Assembly (NCBI GenBank): GCA_022709755.1
Contig: JAKLIF010000002.1
Coordinates: 1 to 64,000 of the forward strand
Length of the DNA: 64,000 bases
Origin: Elusimicrobiota bacterium
GTDB taxonomy: Bacteria > Elusimicrobiota > Elusimicrobia > FEN-1173 > JAKLIF01
Direction of reading: 5' to 3'
Below are positions 27,239 through 34,462 of this stretch, piece by piece (position 1 is the first letter of the stretch; every line of letters starts with the position of its first letter). The notes beneath the pieces were generated by a model that saw only the letters and a list, made by a program, of their open reading frames with translations, ran no database searches and was not told the origin of the DNA. The position numbers and the translations under genes are program-made.

Positions 27239-27589
27239 GTGAAAGAGGACCGGCAATTGTTTTGGATCGCATCTCTTTTGTTCGGGTTGGATTTCGCTTG
27301 GAGTCTCCATCAGGTGGGTTGGTCCGGTATTCGTTGGACAGGTCCCGCCTTCTTCCTTCCTTTCATCCTCCTTCTGATCGGTTTTATCAACGGTCGGATC
27401 CGTTTCAGGTCCCTCGGTTTCCTGGTCATGCTCGCAGCGATGCTCTGCCTTGTCCTGGTGGGCACCGCTTTCATCGAACAAGGGCATTACCGCCCGAACA
27501 TCTCCTGGATCCTTTACCTCAAGACCGCGGGGATGTACGGGGCCATGATACTGGCCGGCTATTATCAGCTTCGATTCCGGCCGGACTAG
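27239..27589 (+). CDS. Small integral membrane protein of unknown function
   Basis: A 116-residue protein with three to four hydrophobic helices (about 8-25, 32-48, 58-78, 93-110) and no recognised motif. The start is a GTG at 27239, 24 bp after thrC. A GGCTGAGG stretch upstream is a possible ribosome site. The position suggests it is cotranscribed with thrC, but nothing links it to threonine synthesis. Confidence 0.55.
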   Translation: MKEDRQLFWIASLLFGLDFAWSLHQVGWSGIRWTGPAFFLPFILLLIGFINGRIRFRSLGFLVMLAAMLCLVLVGTAFIEQGHYRPNISWILYLKTAGMYGAMILAGYYQLRFRPD

Positions 27590-27677
27590 GCTGCCGGAAC
27601 GGCGCCGTGCGGGCTCTGCCGTTCACGCTGTTTTTTTGGTCACCCCCATCTCTATCGGCGTTCAAGGAGGAGAATCC

Positions 27678-27992
27678 ATGGAAAATGAAAAGACGAATAA
27701 GTCCGAAGGCCCATCGATCCAGATCGAGATCGACGAACAGACGTCGCACGGCCATTATGCCAACCTGACGGTCATTTCTCACTCGGAGACGGAATTCGTG
27801 TTCGATTTTGCCTTCCTGCCCCCACAGCCTCCGAAAGCCAAGGTCCGGACCCGGGTGATTATGAGCGCCGCGCAGGCGCGGAACTTTTTGGCGGCTTTTC
27901 AGGAGAACGTCCAACGGTACGAGTCCCGGTTCGGGGCGATCAAGAAGGCCTCTCAGAATCCGGAAGACCAGAAGATCGGTTTCTTTCATTGA
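27678..27992 (+). CDS. DUF3467-type small protein
   Basis: A 104-residue soluble protein. The phrases DEQTSHGHYANLTVISHSETEFVFDFAF, PKAKVRTRVIMSAAQAR and LLAAFQENVQRYE-like text match the DUF3467 family, whose function is not established. The ATG at 27678 is 5 bp after a strong GGAGGAGAA ribosome site, so I reject the earlier in-frame start. It stands between an unknown membrane gene and cinA in the same direction. Confidence 0.75.
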   Translation: MENEKTNKSEGPSIQIEIDEQTSHGHYANLTVISHSETEFVFDFAFLPPQPPKAKVRTRVIMSAAQARNFLAAFQENVQRYESRFGAIKKASQNPEDQKIGFFH

Positions 27993-28034
27993 GAACATCC
28001 AGGTAATACGTTGGGCCGAGAGGGAACGAGGAAT

Positions 28035-29330
28035 ATGACGCGTGTGGAATTGGTCTGCATCGGGAGTGAATTGTTGTTCTCCAAGATCAACACGCATGTC
28101 GTTCCCATGAGCGCTCAACTGGCTCGGCTCGGGCTCTGTCTGAGCCGGGTCACCATCGTCGAAGATGACCGAGGCGAGATGGATCGGGTTTTCCGTGAAT
28201 CATGGCGGCGCGCCGGGATCGTGATCACGACCGGAGGGCTCGGGCCCACGTTCGACGATTTGACCCGGGAGGTTTGGGCGAAAACCCTGCATCGCCCGCT
28301 TCGGCTCGTCCCTTCCTTCGTCGACGCCATCCGAGAGAAATTCAAACGGCGTGGTTATCGGATGCCGGCGGAGAACGCGAGACAGGCCTATGTGATCGGA
28401 GGGGCGACGGTCATGGAGAATCCCGTCGGGACGGCTCCGGGGCAGATCCTCTCGGATCGGGGGAAGACGGCGGTGTTGCTGCCGGGGCCTCTCCGCGAGA
28501 TGCTCCCGATGCTCCGGGATACCGTGATCCCCTCTTTGGAGAAAAAATATGGCCGACAGCCCCTCTGCCGCCGCGTCTATCGGATATTCGGGGACCCTGA
28601 ATCCGTCGTGGATGAACGGCTGAAACCGTTGAGGGAACGTTGGCGTTCGACAGGTCCCACTCAGACGGTCTTCGGCATCCTGGCTTCCCGATATGTCATC
28701 GATATCGAGCTGATGGTCCGGGGAAAGGATTTTTCATCGGTCACCGACCGGTATCGGAGGGTCAATGAGGATGTCTTCCGCCGTTTTGGTCCGTTGATCT
28801 TCGGCCTGGATGACGACACGCTGGAATCTCTCGTCGGGCGATTTCTGCGACACCGCCGGGAGACGGTGTCCGTGGCGGAATCGTGTACGGGGGGGATGCT
28901 CATGGAACGACTGACGGATGTGCCGGGTAGTTCCGACTACTTTGAAGAAGGCCTCGTCACCTATTCCAATGAAAGCAAGAAGGAACATCTGGGCGTGCCG
29001 GTCCGCCTCTTGTCGGCTCACGGAGCGGTATCATCCCCCTGCGCGGTGGCGATGGCCCGGGGAATACGCCGTCGATCCGGAACCGACTGGGGAATTTCGA
29101 TCACGGGCATCGCGGGCCCCTCTGGCGGGACCGATGCGAAACCGGTCGGATTGGTTTATATCGCCGTGGATGGCACGAAGGGGACGGATTGCCATGAACA
29201 TCTTTTCATCGGAGACCGTCCCCAGATCCGGGAACGCGCGGTGGCCACGGCGCTCCACCACCTTTTGAAGAAATTGGGCGGAATTCCACTGTCCCTTCAG
29301 AGACGGAGGGAGGCGGCATGGTCTCGATAA
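28035..29330 (+). CDS. cinA: CinA-like nicotinamide-nucleotide amidohydrolase
   Basis: A 431-residue two-domain protein. The N-terminal MoaB/MogA-like domain (about 1-170) has TTGGLGPTFDDLT, GTAPGQIL and LLPGPLREM. The C-terminal deamidase domain (about 265-420) has SVAESCTGGMLMERLTDVPGSS, TYSNESKKEHLGV and the ITGIAGPSGG loop. Family members hydrolyse nicotinamide mononucleotide to nicotinate mononucleotide and, in the N-terminal domain, ADP-ribose-type pyrophosphates. I use the ATG at 28035 after GAGGAAT. The stop overlaps rnhA by 13 bp. Confidence 0.92.
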   Translation: MTRVELVCIGSELLFSKINTHVVPMSAQLARLGLCLSRVTIVEDDRGEMDRVFRESWRRAGIVITTGGLGPTFDDLTREVWAKTLHRPLRLVPSFVDAIREKFKRRGYRMPAENARQAYVIGGATVMENPVGTAPGQILSDRGKTAVLLPGPLREMLPMLRDTVIPSLEKKYGRQPLCRRVYRIFGDPESVVDERLKPLRERWRSTGPTQTVFGILASRYVIDIELMVRGKDFSSVTDRYRRVNEDVFRRFGPLIFGLDDDTLESLVGRFLRHRRETVSVAESCTGGMLMERLTDVPGSSDYFEEGLVTYSNESKKEHLGVPVRLLSAHGAVSSPCAVAMARGIRRRSGTDWGISITGIAGPSGGTDAKPVGLVYIAVDGTKGTDCHEHLFIGDRPQIRERAVATALHHLLKKLGGIPLSLQRRREAAWSR

Positions 29331-29824
29331 CCATCTATGCGGATGGGGCCGCCAAGGGGAACCCTGGTCCCGGGGGATACGGGACGGTCTTGATCTCCGG
29401 TTCACACCGGAAGGAACTCTCCGGCGGGTTCCGGCGGACGACGAACAACCGGATGGAACTCCTCAGCGTGATCATCGGACTGGAATCGCTGAGGATAAAA
29501 CATTCCCAGGTGACGGTCTATTCGGATTCCCGCTATGTGGTGGATTCCGTCGAAAAGGGGTGGTTAGAATCCTGGTTGAAGACGGGCTTCAGAAAGAAAA
29601 AGAACGCGGATCTGTGGCTCCGGTTCATGGATGTTTACCGGAATCATCGGGTCAAGATGGTGTGGGTGAAGGGCCACGCCGAGAACCGGGAGAACAACCG
29701 TTGCGACGAATTGGCGGTGCAGGCCGCCGAGGGGAAGGGACTGGAGACCGATGAGGGATATGAACGCTCAGTCGGGACCGGCGACTTGTTCGTGCCGGAG
29801 GATCCATCTTGTCGTCGACGCTGA
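29318..29824 (+). CDS. rnhA: Ribonuclease HI
   Basis: A 168-residue RNase HI. The catalytic set is visible as YADGAAKGNPG (Asp9), NRMEL (Glu47), YSDSRY (Asp70) and NRCDELA (Asp130), with the mobile His120 in VKGHAENREN. The basic handle segment (FRKKKNADLW) is present. It cuts RNA in RNA-DNA hybrids. It begins inside the end of cinA, so the two are translated together. Confidence 0.95.
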   Translation: MVSITIYADGAAKGNPGPGGYGTVLISGSHRKELSGGFRRTTNNRMELLSVIIGLESLRIKHSQVTVYSDSRYVVDSVEKGWLESWLKTGFRKKKNADLWLRFMDVYRNHRVKMVWVKGHAENRENNRCDELAVQAAEGKGLETDEGYERSVGTGDLFVPEDPSCRRR

Positions 29825-29838
29825 ATATGTGTTATAAA
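29809..29838 (+). promoter_or_regulatory. Extended -10 promoter for the ACT-domain gene (leaderless)
   Basis: TTGTCG at 29809-29814, an 18-bp spacer and TGT-TATAAA with the hexamer at 29833-29838. The ATG at 29844 begins 5 bp later, so transcription should start at or inside the start codon. It overlaps the end of rnhA. Confidence 0.55.
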
Positions 29839-29843
29839 AAGAC

Positions 29844-30389
29844 ATGCCTTATCATTATCTGCTGACCGCGTCCGGCCCCGATTGTCCCGGTTTGGTGGCC
29901 CAGGTGACCCGGGTCCTCTATCGGTTGGGATGCAATCTCGAAGATTCATCCATGACGAGATTGCGAGGCGAATTTTCAATCCTCCTCATATTCTCGTCTT
30001 CTAAACCGTTCGTCTTGAAAACTTTGGATAAGGCGTTCCGTGAAATCGGCCGGAAGAATCTCCTGACGGTCCATGTGAAATTGCTGACGACGCCGGAGAT
30101 GAAGAAGTCTTTGGCGACCCGCCCGCTGACGCTCATCACCGCTTACGGAACGGACCGCCCCGGCTTGGTCTACCGTCTCACCGAACGGTTGGCTCGGAGC
30201 CGGGTCAATGTGACGGATGTCACCACCCATCGCTCGGCGAGCCGCCGGGGGGCGGGTTACATCCTGATATTGGAGGCCGAGTTGCCGGCGTCTCTGACCC
30301 GGGCGCGGCTGCAAAACAGCCTTCGGCCTTTGGCCCGCCGATTGGGGATGACCGTCACGGTCAAACCGGTCGACTCCGTGGCCCTCTGA
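29844..30389 (+). CDS. Tandem ACT-domain protein, GcvR-like
   Basis: A 181-residue protein made of two ACT domains. Each begins with the family pattern 'ASGPDCPGLVAQVTRVLYRLGCNLED' (residues 8 on) and 'AYGTDRPGLVYRLTERLARSRVNVTD' (residues 101 on). GcvR of Escherichia coli, a two-ACT protein that binds glycine and the regulator GcvA, has the same layout, but no glycine-cleavage gene is near. It is best described as an amino-acid-sensing regulator of unknown target. A -10 box ends 5 bp before the ATG and there is no ribosome site. Confidence 0.8.
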   Translation: MPYHYLLTASGPDCPGLVAQVTRVLYRLGCNLEDSSMTRLRGEFSILLIFSSSKPFVLKTLDKAFREIGRKNLLTVHVKLLTTPEMKKSLATRPLTLITAYGTDRPGLVYRLTERLARSRVNVTDVTTHRSASRRGAGYILILEAELPASLTRARLQNSLRPLARRLGMTVTVKPVDSVAL

Positions 30390-30395
30390 TCCGGC

Positions 30396-30893
30396 GTGCC
30401 GATCCGTCCTATCCGGCAGTTTCCCGACCCGATCCTCAAAAAAAACTGCCAACCGGTCGTCGCGTTGACGCTCGAGGTCTCCAGAGCGTTGAACGATCTG
30501 GTGGATACGTTGAATGCGTCTCCCGGCGTCGGACTGTCTCTCCCGCAGATCGGTTTCCTCTGGCAAGGCCTCGCGGTCGATGTCAGCCGGCGGAAAAAGG
30601 GGGGGGCGGGGCATGGACGGATCGTGCTCTTGAACCCGCGGGTGGTGTCGTCGGAGGGGGAACAGGTTTTTCGCGAGGGCTGCTTGTCGATCCCCGATTT
30701 CCTCGCCGATGTGAAGAGGGCCCGCCGCGTCCGGGTGGAAGGGATGGACGTGTCGGGGCTTCCGGTCCGGTGGGACGTGGAGGATTTCGAGGCCGTCGTG
30801 TTCCAGCACGAGATCGACCATCTGAGTGGTATCCTTTTTCTGGACCGAGTCTCCAACGCCAAGACGGATGTGTTTCGCAGAAAGAAGCCGTAG
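30396..30893 (+). CDS. def: Peptide deformylase
   Basis: A 165-residue metal hydrolase. Motif 2 EGCLSIP (Cys96) and motif 3 QHEIDH (His138, Glu139, His142) give the complete metal site. Motif 1, usually GxGLAAxQ, reads GVGLSLPQ (44-51) with Ser-Leu-Pro in place of Ala-Ala-x, an uncommon form that still keeps Gly, Leu and Gln. The enzyme removes the formyl group from nascent proteins. The start is a GTG 6 bp after the ACT gene. This may not be the only deformylase of the genome, since fmt is not next to it as in many bacteria. Confidence 0.88.
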   Translation: MPIRPIRQFPDPILKKNCQPVVALTLEVSRALNDLVDTLNASPGVGLSLPQIGFLWQGLAVDVSRRKKGGAGHGRIVLLNPRVVSSEGEQVFREGCLSIPDFLADVKRARRVRVEGMDVSGLPVRWDVEDFEAVVFQHEIDHLSGILFLDRVSNAKTDVFRRKKP

Positions 30894-30914
30894 AACGGCC
30901 GGGGCCGAATAACA

Positions 30915-30920
30915 TAAAAT
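30915..30920 (+). promoter_or_regulatory. -10 box for the RidA-family gene (leaderless)
   Basis: TAAAAT at 30915-30920, six bases before the ATG at 30927, in the 33-bp gap after def. There is no ribosome site and no clear -35 element. The placement matches the three other leaderless candidates in the window. Confidence 0.4.
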
Positions 30921-30926
30921 ATTCCC

Positions 30927-31388
30927 ATGAAAAAGACCAACACCGTTTACCTGGAATTGCCCGCGCCGGAGGCCGCTTTTTCCCGCGCCACCCTCATCTC
31001 CCATTCAGACATGGACATGATTTATGTTTCGGGCACGGCCAGCGTCGGCTCCCGCCGGGAGACGCTCCATCGGGGCGATTTCGAGGCCCAATGCCGCCGG
31101 GCCTATCAGAACGTGGAGGGAATACTCGAAGCGGAACGATTCCTCCTTCAGGATGTGGTGAAATGGACCATCTACCTGAAGGAGATGAAATACTACGCGC
31201 GGTTCAATAAGGTCCGGAGCCGTTTTTTCAGAGACAGGGGGATCTCTCCTTGCGCGAGCACCTGTGTGGAGGCGAAATTGTGCCGACCGGACCTCCTGGT
31301 CGAAATGGAAGCCGTCGCGATCCGCCCGGCGGGCAGAAAATATCGCTTTTCCTCCCGGGCCTATCGGCGGGCCCGACCCGCGACGTGA
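30927..31388 (+). CDS. RidA/YjgF/YER057c family protein
   Basis: A 153-residue protein with the RidA fold order: MIYVSGTASVG, AYQNVEGILEAERFLLQDVVKWTIYLKEM and the C-terminal ARPDLLVEMEAVA-like stretch (LCRPDLLVEMEAVA) that contains the conserved Arg needed for imine hydrolysis in RidA. RidA enzymes destroy reactive enamines and imines such as 2-aminoacrylate released by PLP enzymes. A 25-residue basic tail follows the domain. It stands directly after def and before the TIM-barrel gene. Confidence 0.82.
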   Translation: MKKTNTVYLELPAPEAAFSRATLISHSDMDMIYVSGTASVGSRRETLHRGDFEAQCRRAYQNVEGILEAERFLLQDVVKWTIYLKEMKYYARFNKVRSRFFRDRGISPCASTCVEAKLCRPDLLVEMEAVAIRPAGRKYRFSSRAYRRARPAT

Positions 31389-31462
31389 ATATGGTGGAAA
31401 ATCTCGAAATAGAGATGTATCATCAATAGGACAAACGACCTAGTCAAAGGAGACATAAAACA

Positions 31463-32494
31463 ATGCGCATCGGACGGAACTGGACGAATCTGCTGAATTT
31501 CGATTACATGGATGAGGGTCAGAAGAAGAGTTTTCTGGAAGGGAAACTCACCGTGCCGGACATGGATGCGACCATCCAGGGACGGTTGAAACGGGATGTC
31601 AAAAGGCAGATCGATAAGTGCGTGGAAACCGGGCTCCAGCACGTCGAGCTCGACGGCGGGATCCCCAACCCCTATCTTCAGATGCCGGTCAAAGAGCTTG
31701 AAACCATCAAGCAATACGCTGAAAAGAAGGATATCACCCTCTCCCTCCACCTTCCATATACGTTCACGGCCATCGCCACTTGCGGTTTTCAGGAAGAAGA
31801 TCGTATCGCGGCCGTGGATATGCTCAAGAGGTATATCGATGTGGCTCATCGATTGGGGTGCCGGTATTGCGTGATGCATCCGGGATCCATCCCCTATTAT
31901 CAGGCAACGGGGAAATATCTGGATATCTCGAACGCCATGCTGACGAAGAGCCTTTTGGAGCTGGGTCATTACACTCGGGCCAAGGATATGTATCTTCACA
32001 TGGAGAACAATACCAAGTTCGACTCCACTCATATCATCCCCGAGGATTCCATCGGGATGCTCGAGGAAATCTGGGATAAGGCCCAGGTGAAGTATTGTTT
32101 TGATCTGGCGCACACGTTCACCGTCTATAAACACCAGAGTGAGATCCCTCTCCCCGTGGAAGCCCAATACGAAAAAATCCCGGCGAAGTTCTATTACGCC
32201 ATCCATATCGGCGATTTCGTGCCCGAGAAGGCGCTCTTCCATCCGCCGCTGTTCCGTGAGTCGGGTGTGATCAAACGGGAGACATGGAAGAACATCTTCC
32301 GGCTGTTCCGGCGGAAGGGCGTTCAATATGTGGTCATTGAGACGGCGGTTCGGGAGCGGGAAGATATGATCGAAGGGGACCAGCTCCAGCGGGAGGAAGC
32401 GGCTTGGATCAAATCCGTGTTCGACGAAGTGATGGCGGAACCCGCTCCGGAACTGGAGGAAATACCGTCGAAAACGAAGTCGCGGGTAAAGTAG
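31463..32494 (+). CDS. Sugar-phosphate isomerase/epimerase-like TIM barrel (AP endonuclease family 2 fold)
   Basis: A 343-residue protein of the xylose-isomerase-like TIM-barrel family (PF01261 type). Metal and active-site candidates fall at the barrel strand ends: SLHLPYT (His96), CVMHPGS (His139), LHMENN (Glu181), CFDLAHT (Asp214, His217), HIGDF (His248, Asp251) and VIETAVR (Glu near 291). The acidic/His set fits a divalent-metal isomerase or a nuclease, and the substrate is unknown. A strong AAAGGAG ribosome site lies before the ATG. It converges on the RuBisCO-like operon through a shared terminator, so a functional link to that operon is suggestive but is not shown by co-transcription. 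Confidence 0.75.
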   Translation: MRIGRNWTNLLNFDYMDEGQKKSFLEGKLTVPDMDATIQGRLKRDVKRQIDKCVETGLQHVELDGGIPNPYLQMPVKELETIKQYAEKKDITLSLHLPYTFTAIATCGFQEEDRIAAVDMLKRYIDVAHRLGCRYCVMHPGSIPYYQATGKYLDISNAMLTKSLLELGHYTRAKDMYLHMENNTKFDSTHIIPEDSIGMLEEIWDKAQVKYCFDLAHTFTVYKHQSEIPLPVEAQYEKIPAKFYYAIHIGDFVPEKALFHPPLFRESGVIKRETWKNIFRLFRRKGVQYVVIETAVREREDMIEGDQLQREEAAWIKSVFDEVMAEPAPELEEIPSKTKSRVK

Positions 32495-32520
32495 AAGCTT
32501 CGATCAGGAGATCGTTATCT

Positions 32521-32553
32521 AAAAAAGGCCGCCTTTGTTGGGCGGCCTTTTTT
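32521..32553. terminator. Bidirectional rho-independent terminator
   Basis: AAAAAAGGCCGCC, a seven-base loop and GGCGGCCTTTTTT form a perfect 13-bp dyad with A/T runs on both sides. It ends both the plus-strand isomerase gene and the minus-strand RuBisCO-like operon. Confidence 0.93.
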
Positions 32554-32555
32554 AT

Positions 32556-33050
32556 TTAGTATTCTTCCCAATGCAGGACTTCTTGAAGGGGGCGTTTCGG
32601 CGGAGGTGTCCCCGGGGATTCCGAATAGCCCAAGGCAATCAATGAGATCAGTCTGCAACCCGCCGGCACTTTCAGCAGTTCCGCGATGTCCGCACAGTAG
32701 TTTTTTTTGTCTCCGGCCACCCAGCAGGAGTTGACTCCCAGGGCCGTCGCCGCGATCAGGATGTTCTCCGTAGCGGCGCAACCGTCTTCTAAATAATATT
32801 TCGTGTCTTGACAGAATACCGCGACGCAGGCGGGGGCCTTGGCGATGAATTTCCCGTTTTCGGCCAAGGCGCCGATCTTCAGGCGGGTGCCCTCGTCGGT
32901 CACGACCACAAACTCCCACGGTTGGACGTTTCTGGCGGTGGTGGCCCATCGTCCGGCATCGACGATGGATTCCAGGATGTTCCGGGGGACCTTTTGGGTC
33001 CCGTAGACCCGTGTGCTTCGGCGGTTCTGAATGGCTGTGAGTGCGTCCAT
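32556..33050 (-). CDS. Short nitroreductase-family FMN protein
   Basis: A 164-residue nitroreductase fold. The FMN phosphate-binding RRSTRVY is at 10-16, and ATTARNVQPWEFVVV corresponds to the usual APSAxNxQPWxFVVV. ALGVNSCWVAGD is the second FMN-side stretch. Such enzymes reduce nitro groups, quinones, enones or halogenated rings with NAD(P)H, or serve as flavin destructases. The ATG at 33050 follows GGAGGAAG. An open frame continues upstream through the aldolase gene in another frame, but it is a shadow. It is the last gene of the RuBisCO-like operon, 23 bp after the aldolase-family gene. Confidence 0.85.
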   Translation of the reverse strand: MDALTAIQNRRSTRVYGTQKVPRNILESIVDAGRWATTARNVQPWEFVVVTDEGTRLKIGALAENGKFIAKAPACVAVFCQDTKYYLEDGCAATENILIAATALGVNSCWVAGDKKNYCADIAELLKVPAGCRLISLIALGYSESPGTPPPKRPLQEVLHWEEY

Positions 33051-33073
33051 GTCTCTTCCTCCGTTCCGATGTC

Positions 33074-34462
33074 CTATGCCTTCGTATTGAGGGCCAACTC
33101 CAACAGTTGCTCTTCCGTGATCCCGAGGGCGTGGTAACTCGCGTAGTGGCTCCGGATGGATTCCTCGGCGTTTCCATGGAGGATGTGCTCTTCCCGGATG
33201 GTTTTGACCTGATCGATGAGTTTTTTGAGGAGCGCCTCCGTGATCTCGATGCCGGCCTTTCGGAGGGGCTCCGTGTGTTTCCGCAGAACCTCTTCGATGG
33301 CGGCGCTTCCCGTGTGTTTTCCGAAGACGAAACGGCGTTGTCCTCCGACCATGTCTTCCGGGATGAACTGATAGATGGCCGGGTTGATGGCGATCCCCGC
33401 CGTATGGATTCCGGATTCGTGATAGAAAACACCTTCTCCGACGATGGGCATGTGGGGCTGGATGGGGATCCCGCTGAGACGTTCGACGGTCCGGCGCAGT
33501 TCGACCAGCCGGTCGTAGCGGAAATTCGGCAACGTCACCCCATAAAGGGTTTTCAAAATCATGACCACCTGTTCCAGAGGGGCGTTGCCGGCCCTTTCCC
33601 CGATCCCGCAGGCCGTGACGCCGGCATGGGACGCCCCGTGAGAAAGCGCGCGGATGCAGTTGATGGCCCCGATGGCCAGATCGTTGTGGAAGTGGGCATG
33701 CAGTTCCACCCCTTTCTTGACGGTCCATTCCACGAGGGGAGGGAAATAATGGTCCACAGCTTCCGGCGTCAGACATCCGACGGTGTCGGAAAAACAGAGC
33801 CGTGTGCCTCCGGCCGCGATGCAGGCTTCGGTCCACCGTCTCGCGTAATCCAAATGGGAGCGCGAGGCGTCTTCGGCGGCGAACTCGACCTTGCGGAGTC
33901 CTCTCGAGCGGGCGTGTGCGATGGCGGAGGTGATCATCTTGATGTTGGCGTCGCGGTAGAAACTGACGGATTTGTCCAGCCATTCCCTCTCGTCCAGTCC
34001 CTCCTGTTTCAGGAAGACCTTCCCCAACTTGTATTTCAGATGGAGATCGGAGAGAGTGGACAGGATGAGGACGCTGATGGAATCCGGTGGAAGCCCGATG
34101 GAGGTGACAGTCTCGACGGCCGCGTCGATGTCGCTTTTGACGGCACGGCACATGGCGAGGATCTCCACGTCTCTCCGGATCCGCCCCTCTTTCTGGGCTT
34201 GAACACAGAGCTGGATGGCTTTCTTCTCGGAGGCCCCCACGGCCGGGAAAGCCACATCCATGACGTGGACCCCAATGTCCGAGAGGAGTGTGGCGATCTG
34301 CAGTTTTTGTTCCGGGGAGAATGCGACTCCGGGCATCTGTTCGCCGTCGCGCAGGGTGTCGTCGTAGAGGCGGATTTTGTCGGGCGTGAGGAAATTCTTC
34401 CCAGTCGTGAAGGAAAGGGGAGTGCGGGTCAACTGGTCGAGCGGTTCTTTCGGTTCGATCAT
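33074..34462 (-). CDS. Homocitrate/2-isopropylmalate/citramalate synthase-family enzyme
   Basis: A 462-residue DRE-TIM metallolyase. The catalytic and metal motif DDTLRDGEQMPG is at 34-45 (Arg38, Asp39), the metal His pair lies in HAHFHND (His257, His259), and GIGERAGNAPLE is the acyl-CoA side motif. Members condense acetyl-CoA (or another acyl-CoA) with a 2-oxoacid. The C-terminal ~130 residues match the homocitrate-synthase-like extension. A full LeuA regulatory domain is not evident, so classic leucine control is unlikely. Its ATG overlaps the RuBisCO-like stop (ATGA). NifV-type homocitrate synthase, citramalate synthase and Re-citrate synthase are all possible. No nif or leu genes are nearby. 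Confidence 0.85.
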   Translation of the reverse strand: MIEPKEPLDQLTRTPLSFTTGKNFLTPDKIRLYDDTLRDGEQMPGVAFSPEQKLQIATLLSDIGVHVMDVAFPAVGASEKKAIQLCVQAQKEGRIRRDVEILAMCRAVKSDIDAAVETVTSIGLPPDSISVLILSTLSDLHLKYKLGKVFLKQEGLDEREWLDKSVSFYRDANIKMITSAIAHARSRGLRKVEFAAEDASRSHLDYARRWTEACIAAGGTRLCFSDTVGCLTPEAVDHYFPPLVEWTVKKGVELHAHFHNDLAIGAINCIRALSHGASHAGVTACGIGERAGNAPLEQVVMILKTLYGVTLPNFRYDRLVELRRTVERLSGIPIQPHMPIVGEGVFYHESGIHTAGIAINPAIYQFIPEDMVGGQRRFVFGKHTGSAAIEEVLRKHTEPLRKAGIEITEALLKKLIDQVKTIREEHILHGNAEESIRSHYASYHALGITEEQLLELALNTKA

